Source: Artocarpus heterophyllus | Taxonomy: Eukaryota > Streptophyta > Magnoliopsida > Rosales > Moraceae | NCBI GenBank assembly: GCA_025403435.1 | Contig: CM046350.1 | Location: 14,895,684-14,959,683, forward strand | Direction: 5' to 3' | Length of the DNA: 64,000 nucleotides | Shown: positions 12,833 to 25,522 of the stretch, in pieces | Numbering within the stretch: the first letter of the stretch is position 1 | Layout: the number at the start of each line of letters is the position of its first letter | The notes under the pieces: model-generated | The model's input: only the letters and a program-made list of their open reading frames with translations | Databases searched by the model: none | What the model was told of the DNA's origin: nothing | Made by a program: the position numbers and the translations under genes

Positions 12833-13384
12833 ATATAAATGTTATACAGTTAATATTATAAACGTTTATATATAATATAATCTAATCTAACTTAATTATA
12901 ATACATAATTAGTTATATACAACAATAATATTGCTCCCATGCCCCCAAAAAATATTAATTTACACATTATTCTTTTAGGCACTTTATATTATCTAATTTT
13001 TTTAACAACATAATAAAAAAATGCTACACATGTAATTATTGTAACATCATTAATATTATAAGAATAAGAAGATATGCAATAAAATTCATGTCATCATCAA
13101 AAATATAACTCTAAGGTGTACAAAACTCTAGAGTATTGTAAAGATTTTAAATTTAGAGTAAGTTGAAACTCTTAAAAAAATAAATACTTTTTGCTTATTA
13201 TCATTATTGACATGAACATCTTGAGAACATCGATCTCGAGTAGCCAACACTATAACATTACTAATCAAAAGTTAATTTACCTAACATAAATAATAATAGC
13301 ACTTAAAATATCACATTTCAATGTTAAATTAACATAAGTGTCCATAAAAAAAACAAAAACAAAAAAAAAATAACGGGTGTTACA
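11819..13384 (-). repeat. 5' LTR of the Tekay-like gypsy element, with internal duplication
   Basis: It matches the left LTR. It is 109 bp longer, mainly because a segment of about 123 bp is repeated in tandem (11857-11979 and 11980 to about 12101). A TATA-like box is at 12582-12589 (minus), and palindromic units start at 12608, 12649 and 12692. A (TA)n run is at about 12799-12830. Confidence 0.9.
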
Positions 13385-14117
13385 CATTCCACCCTCGCAT
13401 GTTCCTTCAAATAATATTCCTCCAAAGCAACCACACAGCCAAGTTCCCTTTCCTTATTCCGGAGTCATTCCTTTACATCCTTAGTAAAGCACCAGTTTTT
13501 AAGAGATTTGATCTCTTGTTGAAGATCACGAACTTAGCGTGAGAGATTGCCAAAAGAAACTGAGCTCAACTCCTTCAATGAAGAGGCACACCTCTCTAGC
13601 AAGCATAATAATCCTCATATATCATGAGCTCTTTCTCCATCAGTCCAAGATAGCCACACAACATCCTTAAAGTCCTCACTTTATATCCACAGTAGGTCAA
13701 AAAGGATATGCCATCTTTTTTTTGGACCTCTGTAGAATCGACCTTTTGCTTAAGGACCAACACAACAGCATGATGGTCCGATCCATAAAAATCAAGATCA
13801 CAAACCCTATAGTTAGGAAAAAGCGTCTTTCATTGGGATTCTCCAATAAACTATCAAGTTTCTCCTAAACATTACCATCCTCCTATTGGAAGTTGTTCAA
13901 GGTCAGTTCTGGCCCTAAAAAACCTAAATCAACCAAACCACAATCATTCAATATCACTCCAAACTGTCTTATACTTATATAAGGTCTATCATAATCCCCT
14001 AACTTCTCTACAAGAAACAAAATCTTATTGAAGGCCTCCTGAGTAGCCAAGGGAGATTAAAAATATTCTTAAAATGCCTAATCAAAGTCCAAGTTTGTGC
14101 ACACTAATACCAGTCAA
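13385..14117 (-). pseudogene. L1-like LINE endonuclease segment (decayed)
   Basis: On minus, an exonuclease-endonuclease-phosphatase type LINE endonuclease can be read in pieces: LPWL near 14040, EKLGDYDRPY, then NDCGLVDLGFLGPELTLNNF at about 13960-13900, followed by EKLDSLLENP. Plant L1-like elements have this same series. Frameshifts and stops separate the pieces. Its left edge repeats the bases cattc where the gypsy element split it. Confidence 0.8.
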
Positions 14118-15908
14118 GATTCTCATAATTATCTATATGATCTTATATATTATATATAAGTGTTATATATAAGAGGATAATGTTTAAGGATTATTATTTA
14201 AATGATCAGGAATATAATTAGTTATTAAACAATTATTCAAATTAACGTATAGAATCTTTAATTAAACGTTACTAGTGTATGTTATTTCCACTGAGAATGA
14301 AACGGTCTTATCTGAGCCATTAATGTAGTGATTCTTTAAATGAGTGTGTTGTAGATAATGAGATTATGTAGGGCCACGACATGATGTAATATGAGCAGCT
14401 AAATAATTTCTATTAAAATATAGCAAATTCTAATCACATTGATCGATGGTCATATATACGATGATCTAAATTTTGAGTTATTAGTAGTCTCCTAGTTATA
14501 GAATTATGTCTTTTTATTTACTCGATATAGATTTGAGAATCTAATCTTGTCCCTTGTCTTTTGAAGGCACAATAAAGTGGATAGTCAGGAATCTAATATT
14601 GCAAGATGGAATCCATTTCAGATAAATACTTCTCTTGAGTATTGATTAGGGACTTGAATAATATGAGCACTTAATTCCTAATTACTCTCATGAATTATTA
14701 TTGTTTAGAGAATCAATGACACTCAAGGATAATGATATGGTTAAAGAGATTAATAGATTTAACCTAGCTCTAATTATGAATTATTTATGAAGGATCAATT
14801 ATATGCAATGACTATATCAAATAGACGACTCTAAAGTATGAGTAATTATATCTATAATTTAAAAAATGCAATTTCAAGTTTTTAGTGGAGTAATATTAGA
14901 ATTAATAAAAATACAATATATTAATCAAAGAGTTTAATTAATATACTAATTTTGTTGGAGCTTGAAATTATGGGTCCATTAGTGCCCTTCCATTTGTAAA
15001 CATTATTTGGACAAGTAAATTTATGGGTCTAATTAATTGAAATAGAATTATGGTGTTCTAAATTAAATATAACTCAAAATAAATTACGAATTAATTTTGG
15101 AAAACACATAACAATGGGTCACACCCACTTTTTATGGTGTATTCTATCACAGGAAAATGTTCCCTATACAATCTAAGACTTGTTAATCAAGTTTCCTACT
15201 TTAGAAATTTATAATTTTGATAAATTTAATTTCTTCAAACTGGAAATTTAAATTATGGAAAGAAATTAGATTGGGTAACAATATTTTTCTCTCTCCTTCC
15301 CCCTCGATAGCACCATACACAAATAGAGTATACATGTGTGTGACGCCTACTATACATATGGAAAAGGAAGATTATCTCTTTTATTTTAATTAAATATGTG
15401 ATTTCAAATTACAATACAAGAAACTTCCAAAATTAATTGGGTCTCTTATTCTCTATAAATAAAGGCCTTCTCTATTCATTCTATACATAATTAAGAGCCT
15501 TGGTAAGACTGCAAAAGCTCTGCCAAAGCCCTTAGTGATAGGTGTGCAAAAAGTGGACGAAAGATAAGAAGAGTTTTTCCATTTTCAGCCCCACTTTGCT
15601 CATATCTTAACATTAATAGCAGACCAAAAAGAGAAGAGTGATCATTAGAAACCCTAATTTTCTTCGTTCGATTGGTGCCAAGGACTAGGTAAGGACACAA
15701 TGTTTTAATATTGAGATTGAATTTCCTGTTAGAAGATCTCTGACCTCTTCGCTTCAACTAGGTAATCATAGGTTATTTATATTTATTGTGTTAAATTAAT
15801 ATACTCTATAGCGTTGTTTTACAAAAGTTTTATTCAATTTTTTATATATGTTCTGTATCTTTACCATGTTTTCACATATTTTCTGTAAAATTATTTAGAA
15901 AACCAACA
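14118..15908 (+). mobile_element. Solo LTR (copia-like) in the LINE
   Basis: The block ends in aaccaaca at 15908 and is not followed by a primer-binding site or coding sequence; LINE-like sequence lies to its left. The flanks gattc (14113-14117) and cattc (15909-15913) agree in four of five bases, as expected of an aged target duplication. A TATA box (tataaata, 15454-15461) and a plausible transcript start region follow in the plus direction. The first part resembles 1138-1975. The left end starts tcataat rather than TG, so that boundary is uncertain. Confidence 0.6.
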
Positions 15909-17379
15909 CATTCCTACTTACCAAGCAAAAGCTGATTCAAGAATGTTCATGTTGTAAGTAAAAGGCCATCTTGACTATTTGCACCAGTTGGCAGCATTTT
16001 TGAGTGAGGTTATTATTAATTAACTCTATAAAAAATAATTTTCATATTGGTAAGTTGGGATTTTGAATAATTAACTATTTAGATATTAGTTATATTTGGC
16101 AAAAGTGTAATTATTCACAATTCTTAAAATTAGATAATTATTTGATTAATTAAATTACAATTGTCTAAATTAGAAGCCATAAATGATGCAAAAGATTATA
16201 GAATTCCATACCGTGATTGGCTGTATTTTGAATACCATGCTGCATATAGTAGGGGTGTACGATAAGGAGTCTATCAATGTGGATGGGCGTGTGATGCAAA
16301 TAGGTAGGAGGAGAAATCCTCTTGGATTTATGATAGACTTCTAACTCCTTGAACTAGTTCATAAATAGTGGCTTAGGTCCTCACTTATTTTTAGACTGCC
16401 TTAGTACAATTTAGAGAGAGGCTTCGATTACTCATCTTTAGTAATCATAGTTCTTAAGCACTAAAGCCCCATTTGGTATGATCAATGGAAAGAGTTAGAA
16501 GGGTGGAAAATAAGAAAGATTAAATGGATTATAGTAATCCTTTATGTTGTTTGGAAGGATAGATGATAATTATTTGTAAAAATACAACACCATACATTTA
16601 CATAGTTTGTTAATAATTTATTTAGTCGGTAAAATAGTTTTTTAAAGCTTAAAGTCGAGGAATTGCTTGGATTCTTTTATTAATAGAAAGATCCAAATTG
16701 GTGGACTCATAAGGAGAGACTCTTTCTTCATATCTCCTCTTCACCCTCTCTTCCCATACACTAAAACAATGGATTCACTGTCTGCTCCTACTACTCTCCC
16801 TCTACCCCTTTCTTTCCCTTCATCTCTCCCTCTTGCCAAACATTATGTAAAGTGGTTAGAGGGACTATGGTTATAGTGGAGGTTTGTTGAGTTATGTCCA
16901 CACACACAACAGTGAAAGGAAGAAAGTAGCATTGAAGGCCTTATAGAGATTCTTCATGTTGCTATAGTTTAGTCAAACATGAATTGTCTACAATATGTAC
17001 AATAAAATACATTTATTTTACTGTTCACAGCAACATAAATTAGATATTGAGTGATTACGTAAATTTTTTGAAATTTTGTTACATCAAGGGACTAATTTTC
17101 CAACTAATTAAGGCTTATGTTAGATGACCTAAAAATTTTATCAATTTAATTAGGATATTTTTTTTCTTCAATTTGAAGTTTTTATCCCTCTGCATGATGA
17201 AAAATAATTAAACAAAAGTAAAACTAGAGCCATAAAAATCAATATCACTTAGAGGTTAATGAAATTAAATCCATTGCATATTTTAGCAAAAATTCCAATG
17301 ATAGAAAGCCATTGCAGTCAATGAGATTCTTAGTAACAAAAGAGTTTGAGTGAATGCTATTCATCTAAGGTTACTCTTG
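15909..17379. other. No gene seen; possible LINE 5' edge and MITE-like stretch
   Basis: About the first 100 bases can be read on minus as a possible continuation of the LINE, but weakly. From 16466 a segment begins gccccatttggtatg, which resembles ends of plant MITEs, but I could not find a matching inverted end. The rest is AT-rich without recognisable coding sequence. Confidence 0.4.
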
Positions 17380-18182
17380 ATTATGGGGAAAGGGAAGTTT
17401 TGGTCGAAACAGTTCAAAAAAAAAGTCATAGGATAGAAACAGAAGCTTCTACCACAGGTTCGAAGATTGGTGTCGATCAAAACTATAGACCAGGCTGTGC
17501 CAAGCTATAGCATGATGACTACTATTTTGTCTAGTTCAACTTGTTCAAAATTAAAAGTGATTTAAGATATTGATGGTAGGGTAGCTCGACAAATGGAGGA
17601 AGGAATATGTGTCTTCTTTCTCAGAACTCAATGTGTAGGCTAAGAGGTGAGGGTGACATTAATAGAGCTTTCATGACGAAGTGAAGGTGGGACTTCTTAC
17701 AAGGAGTGGATAGTATTTTGGCAAAGGTAATCTCTAAGAAACATCTTAGAGGGTGTAAGTTTCAAGCTATAATCTATAGCCAAACTATTTCAAAGTTTTG
17801 GAAGGACATGATTGTCATGGAAAATATTATCTTGATCGGTTCTTGTTGGTTAGTCGAGAGTAGGAATTTGATCAATATATGGACAAATCCTTGTGTTCCT
17901 AATTGTCTTGCATTTGACCGAAGCCAATCTTTTAAAAGGCCCTGGGATTTGACAAAGTAATTGAGTTAATTATGAGGAATAGAGGATGGGATAGAAAGAA
18001 GGTTAAGGCATGCTTTGCTTTTGAGGATGCTAGCTAAAATTTTCAAGATTCTGGTTCCAATGAAACTTGTGGAAGATCGATGGATATTGACCCCCTCTAA
18101 AAGTGGGAAGTTTACTGTTAAATCTTCTTATGTTCTTTCACCGCATGACAAGTGTTGGGTGAACTTTATGGGGAGCAGGGTT
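17380..18182 (+). pseudogene. Second L1-like LINE remnant, ORF2 region between RT and zinc-binding domain
   Basis: Plus-strand frames show QAVPSYSMMTTILSSSTCSK near 17490, then ILIGSCWLVESRNLINIWTN at 17830-17890 and DRWILTPSKSGKFTVKSSYV near 18080-18130. These are the usual plant LINE motifs after RT (QAIPTYAM; GSCWLVGNGRNINIW; W-x-P-x-K-S-G-K-F-S-V-K). It is broken by stops and ends abruptly at the copia LTR. Confidence 0.75.
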
Positions 18183-20127
18183 AGAGTAATTTTCAAAACA
18201 CAAGTTTGACATGCTGTATGCATAAATTAACCAAATCTTACTAACCTTTGTATACTGAAGAACCTTCCCAATCTGTGAAGAGATTTAACGTTCCAGAAGA
18301 GCCTCAACCAACTGGTCTTCTTTGCTATTCTCTATCCACGACCAGAGTGAGTGTGGGCTCACACGTATAGCTCGTCCACCAGTGACTCTCCTTCCAACCA
18401 ATCAAGAGAACACAAAGCAAGTGTTCGTGATTTGTGAACAAAAGCTCTCAGGGAGTTTTTCATATTCTCACTTAGCAGAGTATCACTCTTAATCTCTCTA
18501 TTGATCTTAGTAACCTAAGAGAATCACTCCCTATTTATAAAGGTTGGTCCTAGGGTCAGTCCTCATCAGATTAGGTCTCAAAATTCAGATCAGAATCAAA
18601 TTTGGATCAATAGCTGATAAGATCTGTGTGGAAACGCGTGATCTTATCCTTCGTTGATCGGCAGGCCGAACACGTCCATCGGCAGGCCGAACTATCAAAT
18701 AAAAAAATCTCGCCAATCTTTTATTTTCCACCTAAGATTCTACAGGATAAAGTCTCAGTTTTAATTCAAATAACCCAATAGAGAAGTTTTCTGATCAAAA
18801 CAACTTTATCTAGATAATCTCTAAGAAAATAAATCAATTCTCAATAATTCTACTAGTGTATCTTGATCTAATTTATCCAAAATTAAATCAATCGATAAAC
18901 AGACAAGAATTATCTAATCCCAATAATTCAACAAGTTTATCTTGAATTAATTTCTTACAAAATTAATTCAACCGATAAACAGACATGAATTATTTAATTC
19001 TTCCAAATTTTAACCAACTGATAAATCCGACACAAGTCACCAATTATTGAAAAAGCACGTCGTGTTGTTACAGGATGTTGTGAGCTAGCAAAGGGGACCA
19101 AATGGACCTATATAGTTCAAGCTCTTGATAATTATGAAATCCAATATCCCATATATATATTTCATAATTATCAACTCCAATGCTACTCCACTAAAAGCTT
19201 GGAGCTGCACTCTTGAACTACATAGAATTATGAAGCTCGTATAGTTAAGTCTCCATGACATATCATAGTGTATCATATCTCCATATGATAATCCACAATC
19301 GGCTTAAGGACAAGTTCTATCTTACCTTCCCGATTTTTTTTATCTTACGTTCCATTATCTCACCATTAGAAAACTCACCATCCAAAGACAGTATACCATT
19401 CGGTTACACCTATGTATCCAAATGGTTGAGCGCTCCAGTTTTTCAATTACAGGATAATGCATATAAGAGGATATCATTACTCCTAAAGAGGAGCTATGGA
19501 TTCCATATCTATGAATAAAAAGTCTACGCTATCAAGAGTCATGCCTCTAGCGTACTGGCATGCATACCACTATTAAGATGTGGGTGTCACCCTTTGGTAC
19601 ATCAAAAGACACAAGTCAAGACAACGAGCCCACTATTCATCTCAAGATTAAGATACAACACAAATGATTGTCTAAAGTGAATCGATTTGCTGAGACATAA
19701 TTATTAATCCAAATCAATTCACTTTAAGTCACGATCCAACACATCGTCACTTATGACAACGTGCCAATGTTTCTAATCACGGAGTCCACCTCCGATGGTC
19801 AAGACAAACCATCTCCCAAAAGGGATATAGACAACATAACAATCTTTGCATGAATAAAGTGTCCAGCTTTATTCCCTCGATTACAGATCGTATGATTTAG
19901 ACCATCACCTTAAGAATCGTGTCTTCCACAAAATCCATCCATCATATGCCCAATTCTTAAGGTTTAGACCGACAGTCTCATACTATTGTTTGCTTAACAT
20001 ACTTTCAACAAATATGAATGTAAAGAGGACAAGATTTGGTATATAAATAATGAACAAATTCTTTATTGATAAAAATGTCTCCAAAAACTTATTACATTTT
20101 TACTCCTTAGGCCATACATGTCTAACA
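18183..20127 (-). repeat. 3' LTR of the copia element, truncated by about 50 bp
   Basis: It matches 30909-32923 and the solo LTR (inverse) closely. It ends tgtctaaca at 20127, the inverse of TGTTAGACA. Alignment fails left of about 18183. A TATA box TATAAATAG (minus, 18531-18539) lies 118 bp downstream, in element sense, of the palindrome pair at 18658-18690. Confidence 0.9.
18658..18690 (-). repeat. Pair of TCGGCAGGCCGA palindromes, 21 bp apart
   Basis: Two identical 12-mers start at 18658 and 18679. Each has arms TCGGC/GCCGA around two bases. The corresponding place in the 5' LTR has three units (31430, 31451, 31473) and the solo LTR three (23210, 23231, 23253). Confidence 0.75.
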
Positions 20128-20140
20128 ATCTCTCATTTGC
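20128..20140 (-). other. Polypurine tract of the copia element
   Basis: Read on minus, caaatgagagat directly precedes TGTTAGACATG, a purine-rich stretch abutting the 3' LTR. Confidence 0.55.
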
Positions 20141-20141
20141 A

Positions 20142-20984
20142 CTAAGTGAGTAAATATGACAAATCTCGCATCCCCATAGCTTCCACATGCCTCTCGAAGA
20201 CTCCCCAAGTAAGTGTCTTCGTAAATGGATTAGCTAAATTGTCCTCTAACGCGATCTTGCACATAGTGACATGCCCGCCCTCAATGAAGTCCTTTATCAC
20301 ATGATACTGTCGATCAATATGCTTACTCTTCTTGTGAAATCTTGGTTTCTTAGCATTAGCTACCGTCGCACTATTATCACAATACAGTGATACCGCTTTA
20401 TTCATACTAGGAACTACCTCAAGATCCCTAAGAAACTTACGAAGCCACACTGCTTCTTTCGAAGCATCACTAGCTGCCACATACTCGGCCTCCATCGTTG
20501 AATCCGAAGTGCAATCTTGCTTAACACTTCTCCAACTGATGGCACCACCTCCTAGAGTAAACACAAAACCCAAAGTCGATTTCCTAGAATCCAGACAGGA
20601 TTGAAAATCTGAGTCAGTATATCCTAGAGGAGTCAAGTCCTCACCTGAATATACAAGCATATACCCTCGAGTCCTTCTCAGGTACTTAAAAATATGCTTT
20701 ACCATAACCCAATGGTTCGGTCCTGGATTTGCCTGAAATCGACTTACAATCCCGACCGCATAGCTAATATCCGGTTGTGTGCAAAGCATGGCATGCATGA
20801 GACTACCCACTGCTGAAGCATAAGGCACCTTCTTCATGTATTCTCTTTCTTCATAAGACTTTGGAGAGTCTTTCTTAGAAAGAGTAATTCCAGACCTAGA
20901 TGGTTGCCCACCATTCTTGGAATCCTGCATTGCAAACCTCCTAAGAATTTTATCTATGTAGCCGGCCTGTGACAAAGCTATCAT
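20142..20984 (-). pseudogene. Copia RNase H domain, C-terminal part of pol
   Basis: The minus frame is open for 280 codons. It shows YMLVYSGEDLTPLGYTDSDF, then STMEAEYVAASDASKEAVWL, LYCDNSATVANAKK and HIDRQYHVIKDFI, the standard copia RNase H series with its acidic residues (TDSDF, MEAEY, CDN). RNase H removes the RNA strand during reverse transcription. The frame is separated from RT (21009) by a frameshift at about 21000. Confidence 0.92.
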
Positions 20985-21008
20985 TTTGTTCTTTTTATCT
21001 CGAAAGAT

Positions 21009-21662
21009 CTAGATACTAAGAACAAAATTAGCCTCACGTAAGTCCTTCATGTCAAACTGCTTGGTCAACCATAATTTGATCGATGACAATGCCCCAACAT
21101 CATTACCAATTAGCAGAATGTCATCTACATAGAGTAGTAGAAAAACCACCTTCCCATCCTTAATGTGTTTGCAACCACATGGTTCATCCACATTTTGTGA
21201 GAACCCATAAGTCTTGATCGCCTGATCAAATCTTATGTTCCAAGAATGAGAAATCTGTTTAAGTCCATAAATTGACTTCAGCAGCTTACAAACCTTACCC
21301 TCTTGACCTGTAACCTTGAACCCATCTGGTTGTTCCATATAAATGGACTCATTAAGATAGCCATTTAGAAAAGCCGTCTTGACATCCATCTGCCAAATCT
21401 CGTAGTTGAGAATGGTAGCTATGGATAAGAGAATCCAGATGGACTTAAGCATGGCTATAGACGAAAAGGTTTCCTCATAATCGATTCCTTCCTTTTGCGT
21501 ATAACCCTTAGCTACTAGTCTAGCCTTAAGGGTTTCGACCTTTCCATCCATTCCTCTTTTCCTCTTGTAGATCCACATATACCCTATGGGTTTTACCCCT
21601 TCGGGAAGATCCACAAGCTTCCAAACCTGATTAGTCTCCATAGACTTCATCTCAATGTTCAT
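21009..21662 (-). pseudogene. Copia reverse transcriptase
   Basis: The 217-codon minus frame contains KPIGYMWIYKRKRGMDGKVE, ARLVAKGYTQKEGIDYEETF, WQMDVKTAFLNGYLNESIYM and the catalytic LLLYVDDILLIGND (Y-V-D-D). These match the copia RT from its start to the thumb. The YGLKQISHSW box has I and H where copia RTs usually have A or S and R. Upstream pol sequence is interrupted by the solo LTR at 21772. Confidence 0.93.
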
Positions 21663-21771
21663 GGCTCTATCTAGAGTTTTGAATCCACATCCTCCATAGC
21701 TTCTGCATAAGTATAAGGATCCCTATCATGTTCATCTGGTTCAGCCAAGAAGACCTCCCCATTGAACATAT

Positions 21772-23789
21772 TGTTAGACATGTATGCCCTAAGGAGTAAA
21801 AATGTAATACATTTTTAGAGACATCTTTATCAATGAAGAATTTATTCATTTATATATATCAAATCTTGTCCTCTTTACGTTCATATTTGTTGAATGTATG
21901 TTAAACAAACACTAGTCTGAGACTGTCGGTCTAAACCTTAAGAATTGGGCATATGATGGACTGATTATGCAGATGACATGATTCTTAAGGTGACGGTCTA
22001 AAGCATATGATCCGCAATTGAGGGAATAAAGTTTGGCGCTTTATTCATGTAAAGATTGTTATGTTGTCTATATCTCTTTTGGGAGATGGTTTGTCTTGAC
22101 CATCGGAGTTGGACTCCGTGAATAAAAACATTGGCACGTTGTCATAGGTGACGATGTGTTGGATCGGGACATAAAGTGAATTGATTTGGATTAATAATTC
22201 TGTCTTGGCAAATCGATTCACTTTAGACAGTCATTTGTATTGTATCTTAATCTTGAGATGAATAGTGGGCCCGTTGTCTCAACTTGTGTCTTTTGATGTA
22301 CCAATGGGTGACACCCACATCTTAATAGTGGTATGCATGTCGGTAAGTTGGAGGCATGACTCTTGATAGCGTAGACTTGTTATTCATAGATATGGAATCT
22401 ATAGCTCCTCTTTAGGAGTAATGATATCCTCCTATATGCGTTGTCCTGTAATTGGAAAATTGAAGCGCTCAACCATTTGGATACATAGGTGTAACCGAAT
22501 GGTATACTATCTTTGGATAGGAAGTTTTCTGATGGTGAGACAATGGAACGTAAGATAAAATTAATCAGGAAGGTAAGACAGAACTTGTCTTTAAGCCAAT
22601 TATGGATTTTCATATGGGGATACGATACACTGTGATATGTCATGGAGACTTAACTATACGAGCTTCGTAATTCTATAAAGTTTGAGAGTGCAGCTCCAAG
22701 CTTTTAATGGAATAGCGTTGGAGTTGATAATTGTGAAATATATATCTGGGATATTGGGTTTCATAATTATCGAGAGCTTGAACTTTATAGGTCTATTTTG
22801 GTCCCCTTTGCTAGCTCACAAAAATCCTGTAACAATACGGCGTGCTTTTTCAATAATTGGTGACCTATGTCGGATTTATCGGATTGGTTTAAAATTTGAA
22901 AGAATCAAATAATACATGTCTGTTTATTGGTTGAATTAATTTTGTAATAAAATTAATTTAAGATGAACTTGTTATATTATTGGGATCGGATAATTCTTGT
23001 CTATTTATCGGTTGATTTAATTGGATAAATTAAATCAAGATAAACTTGTAGAATTTTGTGAATTGATTTATTTTCTTAGAAATTATCTTGATAAAGTTTG
23101 TTTTGATCAGATAACTTCTCTATTAGGTTATTTGAATCAAAACTGAGACTTTATCTTATAGAATCTCGGGTGAAAAATAAAAGTTTCATGGAGATATTTA
23201 CGCGGGAGTTTGGCCTGCCGGATGATGTGTTCGGCCTACCGATGGGGCCTGTTTGGCCTGCAGATCAGGGAGCAATAAGATTACGTGTTTTCACGCGGGT
23301 CTTATCAGATATTGATCCAAACTTGATTCTGTTTCGAGTTTTTGAGACCTAATCTAATAAGGACTAACCCCAAGACCAATAGCTATATAAAGGGAGTGAG
23401 TCTCATGATTTACTCAGATCAATTGAGAGATTAAGAGTGATACTCTTTTGGTGAGCATCTAAAAACTTCCTGAGAGCTTTCGTTCACAAATCAAGAACAT
23501 TAGCCTTGGGTTCTCTCTATTGGTTGGAAGGAGAGTCACCGGTGAAAGAGCTGTACGTGTGAGCCCACACTCACTCCGGTTGTGGATGGAGAATAGCAAA
23601 GAAGACCACTTGGTTAAGGCTCTTCTGGAACGTTACTTCTCTTCACAAGTTACCGAGGTTCTTTGGCACACAAAGGTTAGTAAGATCTATCTAATTTATA
23701 CATATAGCATGACAAACTTGTATTTTTTGGAAATTACTCTGATATATAAATTTTTTTTAAAATTCCGCTACACATTGTTTTTTCCAACA
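21772..23789 (+). mobile_element. Solo LTR of the same copia family, inserted in pol
   Basis: It begins tgttagacatgtatgcc and ends ttttttccaaca, with the 5-bp duplication catat on both sides (21767-21771 and 23790-23794). It is the plus-strand counterpart of 18183-20127 and 30909-32923 and has no internal region, so it is a product of LTR-LTR recombination. It carries tatataa at 23384-23390 and three phased palindromes upstream at 23210-23264. Confidence 0.93.
23210..23264 (+). repeat. Three phased palindromes upstream of the LTR TATA box
   Basis: Units TTGGCCTGCCGG, TCGGCCTACCGA and TTGGCCTGCAGA start at 23210, 23231 and 23253, spaced 21 and 22 bp. The last unit ends about 120 bp before tatataa. 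The arms are kept better than the spacers. Confidence 0.7.
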
Positions 23790-23869
23790 CATATACCTCT
23801 CAGGTTGACGCCCGATCCTCCCACTACGACAATGCCCCTGAGGTTGTTGTTCAGGTTTGTATGGTTTTT

Positions 23870-24990
23870 CTACACTGATTGGATGGTTTCATTCGGAACC
23901 TCCGGAGTGATATGATCACTCCTTAACTCCTCAAGCACCACTTTACTTCGAGGTTTAAAGTCGTCTATGTAACTCTCCTTAAGGAAAGTTGCATTAGTTG
24001 AAACCACGACTTTATTTTCCTTTGGGTTATAGAAATAACCCCCTTTAGTCCCTTTTGGATATCCTATAAACACGCAAACTTCTAAACGTGCTTCCAACTT
24101 ATTCCGATCCTTAAATAGGACATGAGCCAGACATCCCCATATGCGAATATGGTTTAAGGATGTCTTCCTACCCATCCACAACTCGTGAGGAGTTTTAGGG
24201 ACCGATTTTGAAGGCACATTGTTCAAAAGATAACATGTGATTTGTAGTACATATCTCCAAAAGGATAAAGGCAATGATGAATAACTCATCATGGACCTAA
24301 TCATATCCAACAAAGTCCTATTTCTTCTCTCCGCTACGCTATTCTACTGCAAAGTGCCCAGCGCAGTCAAATGGGATAAAATCTCATTCTCTAACAAATG
24401 TTCCAAGAACTCATCAGAAAGATATTTCCCACCTCGATTTGATCGAAGTGCCTTTATAGGTCTACCCAATTGCTTTTCACTTCAGCCTGTAACTCCCTAA
24501 ACTTGTCAAAAGTTTTGCTTTTGTGGTGCATCAGGTATACATACCCATATCTTGAGTAATCGTCAATAAAAGTGACGAAGTACTGATACCCTCCTCGTGC
24601 CCAGATGTTCATCGGTCCGCAAATATCACTATGCATAAGTTCTAGAACCCCTTCGGCCCTATTGCCCTCAGACCCGAATGGTCTTTTGGTCATTTTACCC
24701 TCCAAACAAGATTCACATTGAGGTATAGATTTCACCTTTAAGTGACTTAAAGGTCCATCCCTTACCAACCTTTGAATCCTATTCAGGTTAATATGACCAA
24801 GGCACAAATGCCAAAGATAAGTCTTATTAGAGTGAGAAGTTTTAAGTCTTTTAGAGTTATTATCATTTATCTCAGCATTAAGCAATAAGTCCATCTTAGG
24901 TTTGATAAAATATATATTATTTTGCATCCATCCACAACAGATAAAAGATTTGTCTTCACGAATCACCACTTTATCATTCCAAGAAACCAA
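23870..24990 (-). pseudogene. Copia integrase with its N-terminal zinc-binding part
   Basis: At 24990-24454 the frame has YLWHLCLGHINLNRIQRLV and CESCLEGKMTKRPF (H-H-C-C zinc site), then MHSDICGPMNIWARGGYQYF and FIDDYSRYGYVYLM with the first core aspartate. At 24313-23870 it has SFWRYVLQITCYLLNNVPSK, TPHELWMGRKTSLNHIRIWG and VCVFIGYPKGTKGGYFY, the downstream part of copia integrase. Between the two (24454-24313) the segment with the second aspartate and the glutamate is degraded by stops. Confidence 0.9.
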
Positions 24991-25468
24991 GTAGGAGTCT
25001 TAAATTCCTTTTAAATTTAGGAACATAAAAACAATCTTGCAAAAATAAATTCCTATAACTATCAAAATAAAGATGGATGTCTCCCACTGCTTTCGCTGAG
25101 ACCAAGGATCCATCGCCCATCCAAAGTGTGAAGTCCTCTTGTAGCAGAATTCTCGTTTCTTTGAACCCCTGTAGAGAAACACAAACATGATTAGTTGCAC
25201 TGGAATCTATGGCCCAGATGTCACTGGATTCCACAACCAAACAAGTTTCTAAATATAGAAGATCACACCTACCTCCTTTGGAAAGGAAGTCCTTGCAATG
25301 CTTCTTGATATGCCCGACCTTTCCACAAAAGAAGCACTTAAGCTTCTTCGGGTTCTTTTTCTTCTTCTTTTTGCTCTTGGTAGTAGCAGGAATAGAAGAC
25401 TTCCCGTTCTTGGTCCGTTGCTTCTTTCCATTCCCAGAGTTAGGATTGGAACCAGAAGCAGCTACCAT
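24974..25468 (-). pseudogene. Copia Gag zinc knuckle and aspartic protease
   Basis: The frame starts with a lysine-rich linker, then KLKCFFCGKVGHIKKHCKDF (CCHC knuckle). The protease follows: WAIDSSATNHVC, in the place of the usual W-x-x-D-S-G-A-T/S-x-H. The active-site glycine is serine, which should hurt activity. LWMGDGSLVSAKAVGDIHLY and LFLQDCFYVPKFKRNL follow as in copia proteases. The frame ends by frameshift near 24990. Confidence 0.9.
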
Positions 25469-25522
25469 GTTGACCTCACCACCAGCAGGAGACTCCCTAA
25501 TCAGCAGTTCAAACTCTTGTAA

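Larger units (their letters stand above)
5500..13384 (-). mobile_element. Ty3/gypsy retrotransposon, Tekay/Del-like, full length but decayed
   Basis: Two direct LTRs (5500-6956 and 11819-13384) bound gag-pol remnants on the minus strand. In element sense they begin TGTAACACCCGT at the left copy and end in TACA. The 5-bp target duplication cattc is perfect (5495-5499 and 13385-13389). A primer-binding site and a polypurine tract lie at the expected places. The order gag, protease, RT, integrase with a C-terminal chromodomain-like tail fits chromoviruses. Every coding part has stops or frameshifts, so the copy cannot be autonomous. It sits inside the LINE endonuclease region. Confidence 0.92.

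Noticed and set aside
16667..16876. 69-codon plus-strand frame
   Set aside because: It is rich in leucine, serine and proline from a pyrimidine-rich run and without family resemblance.
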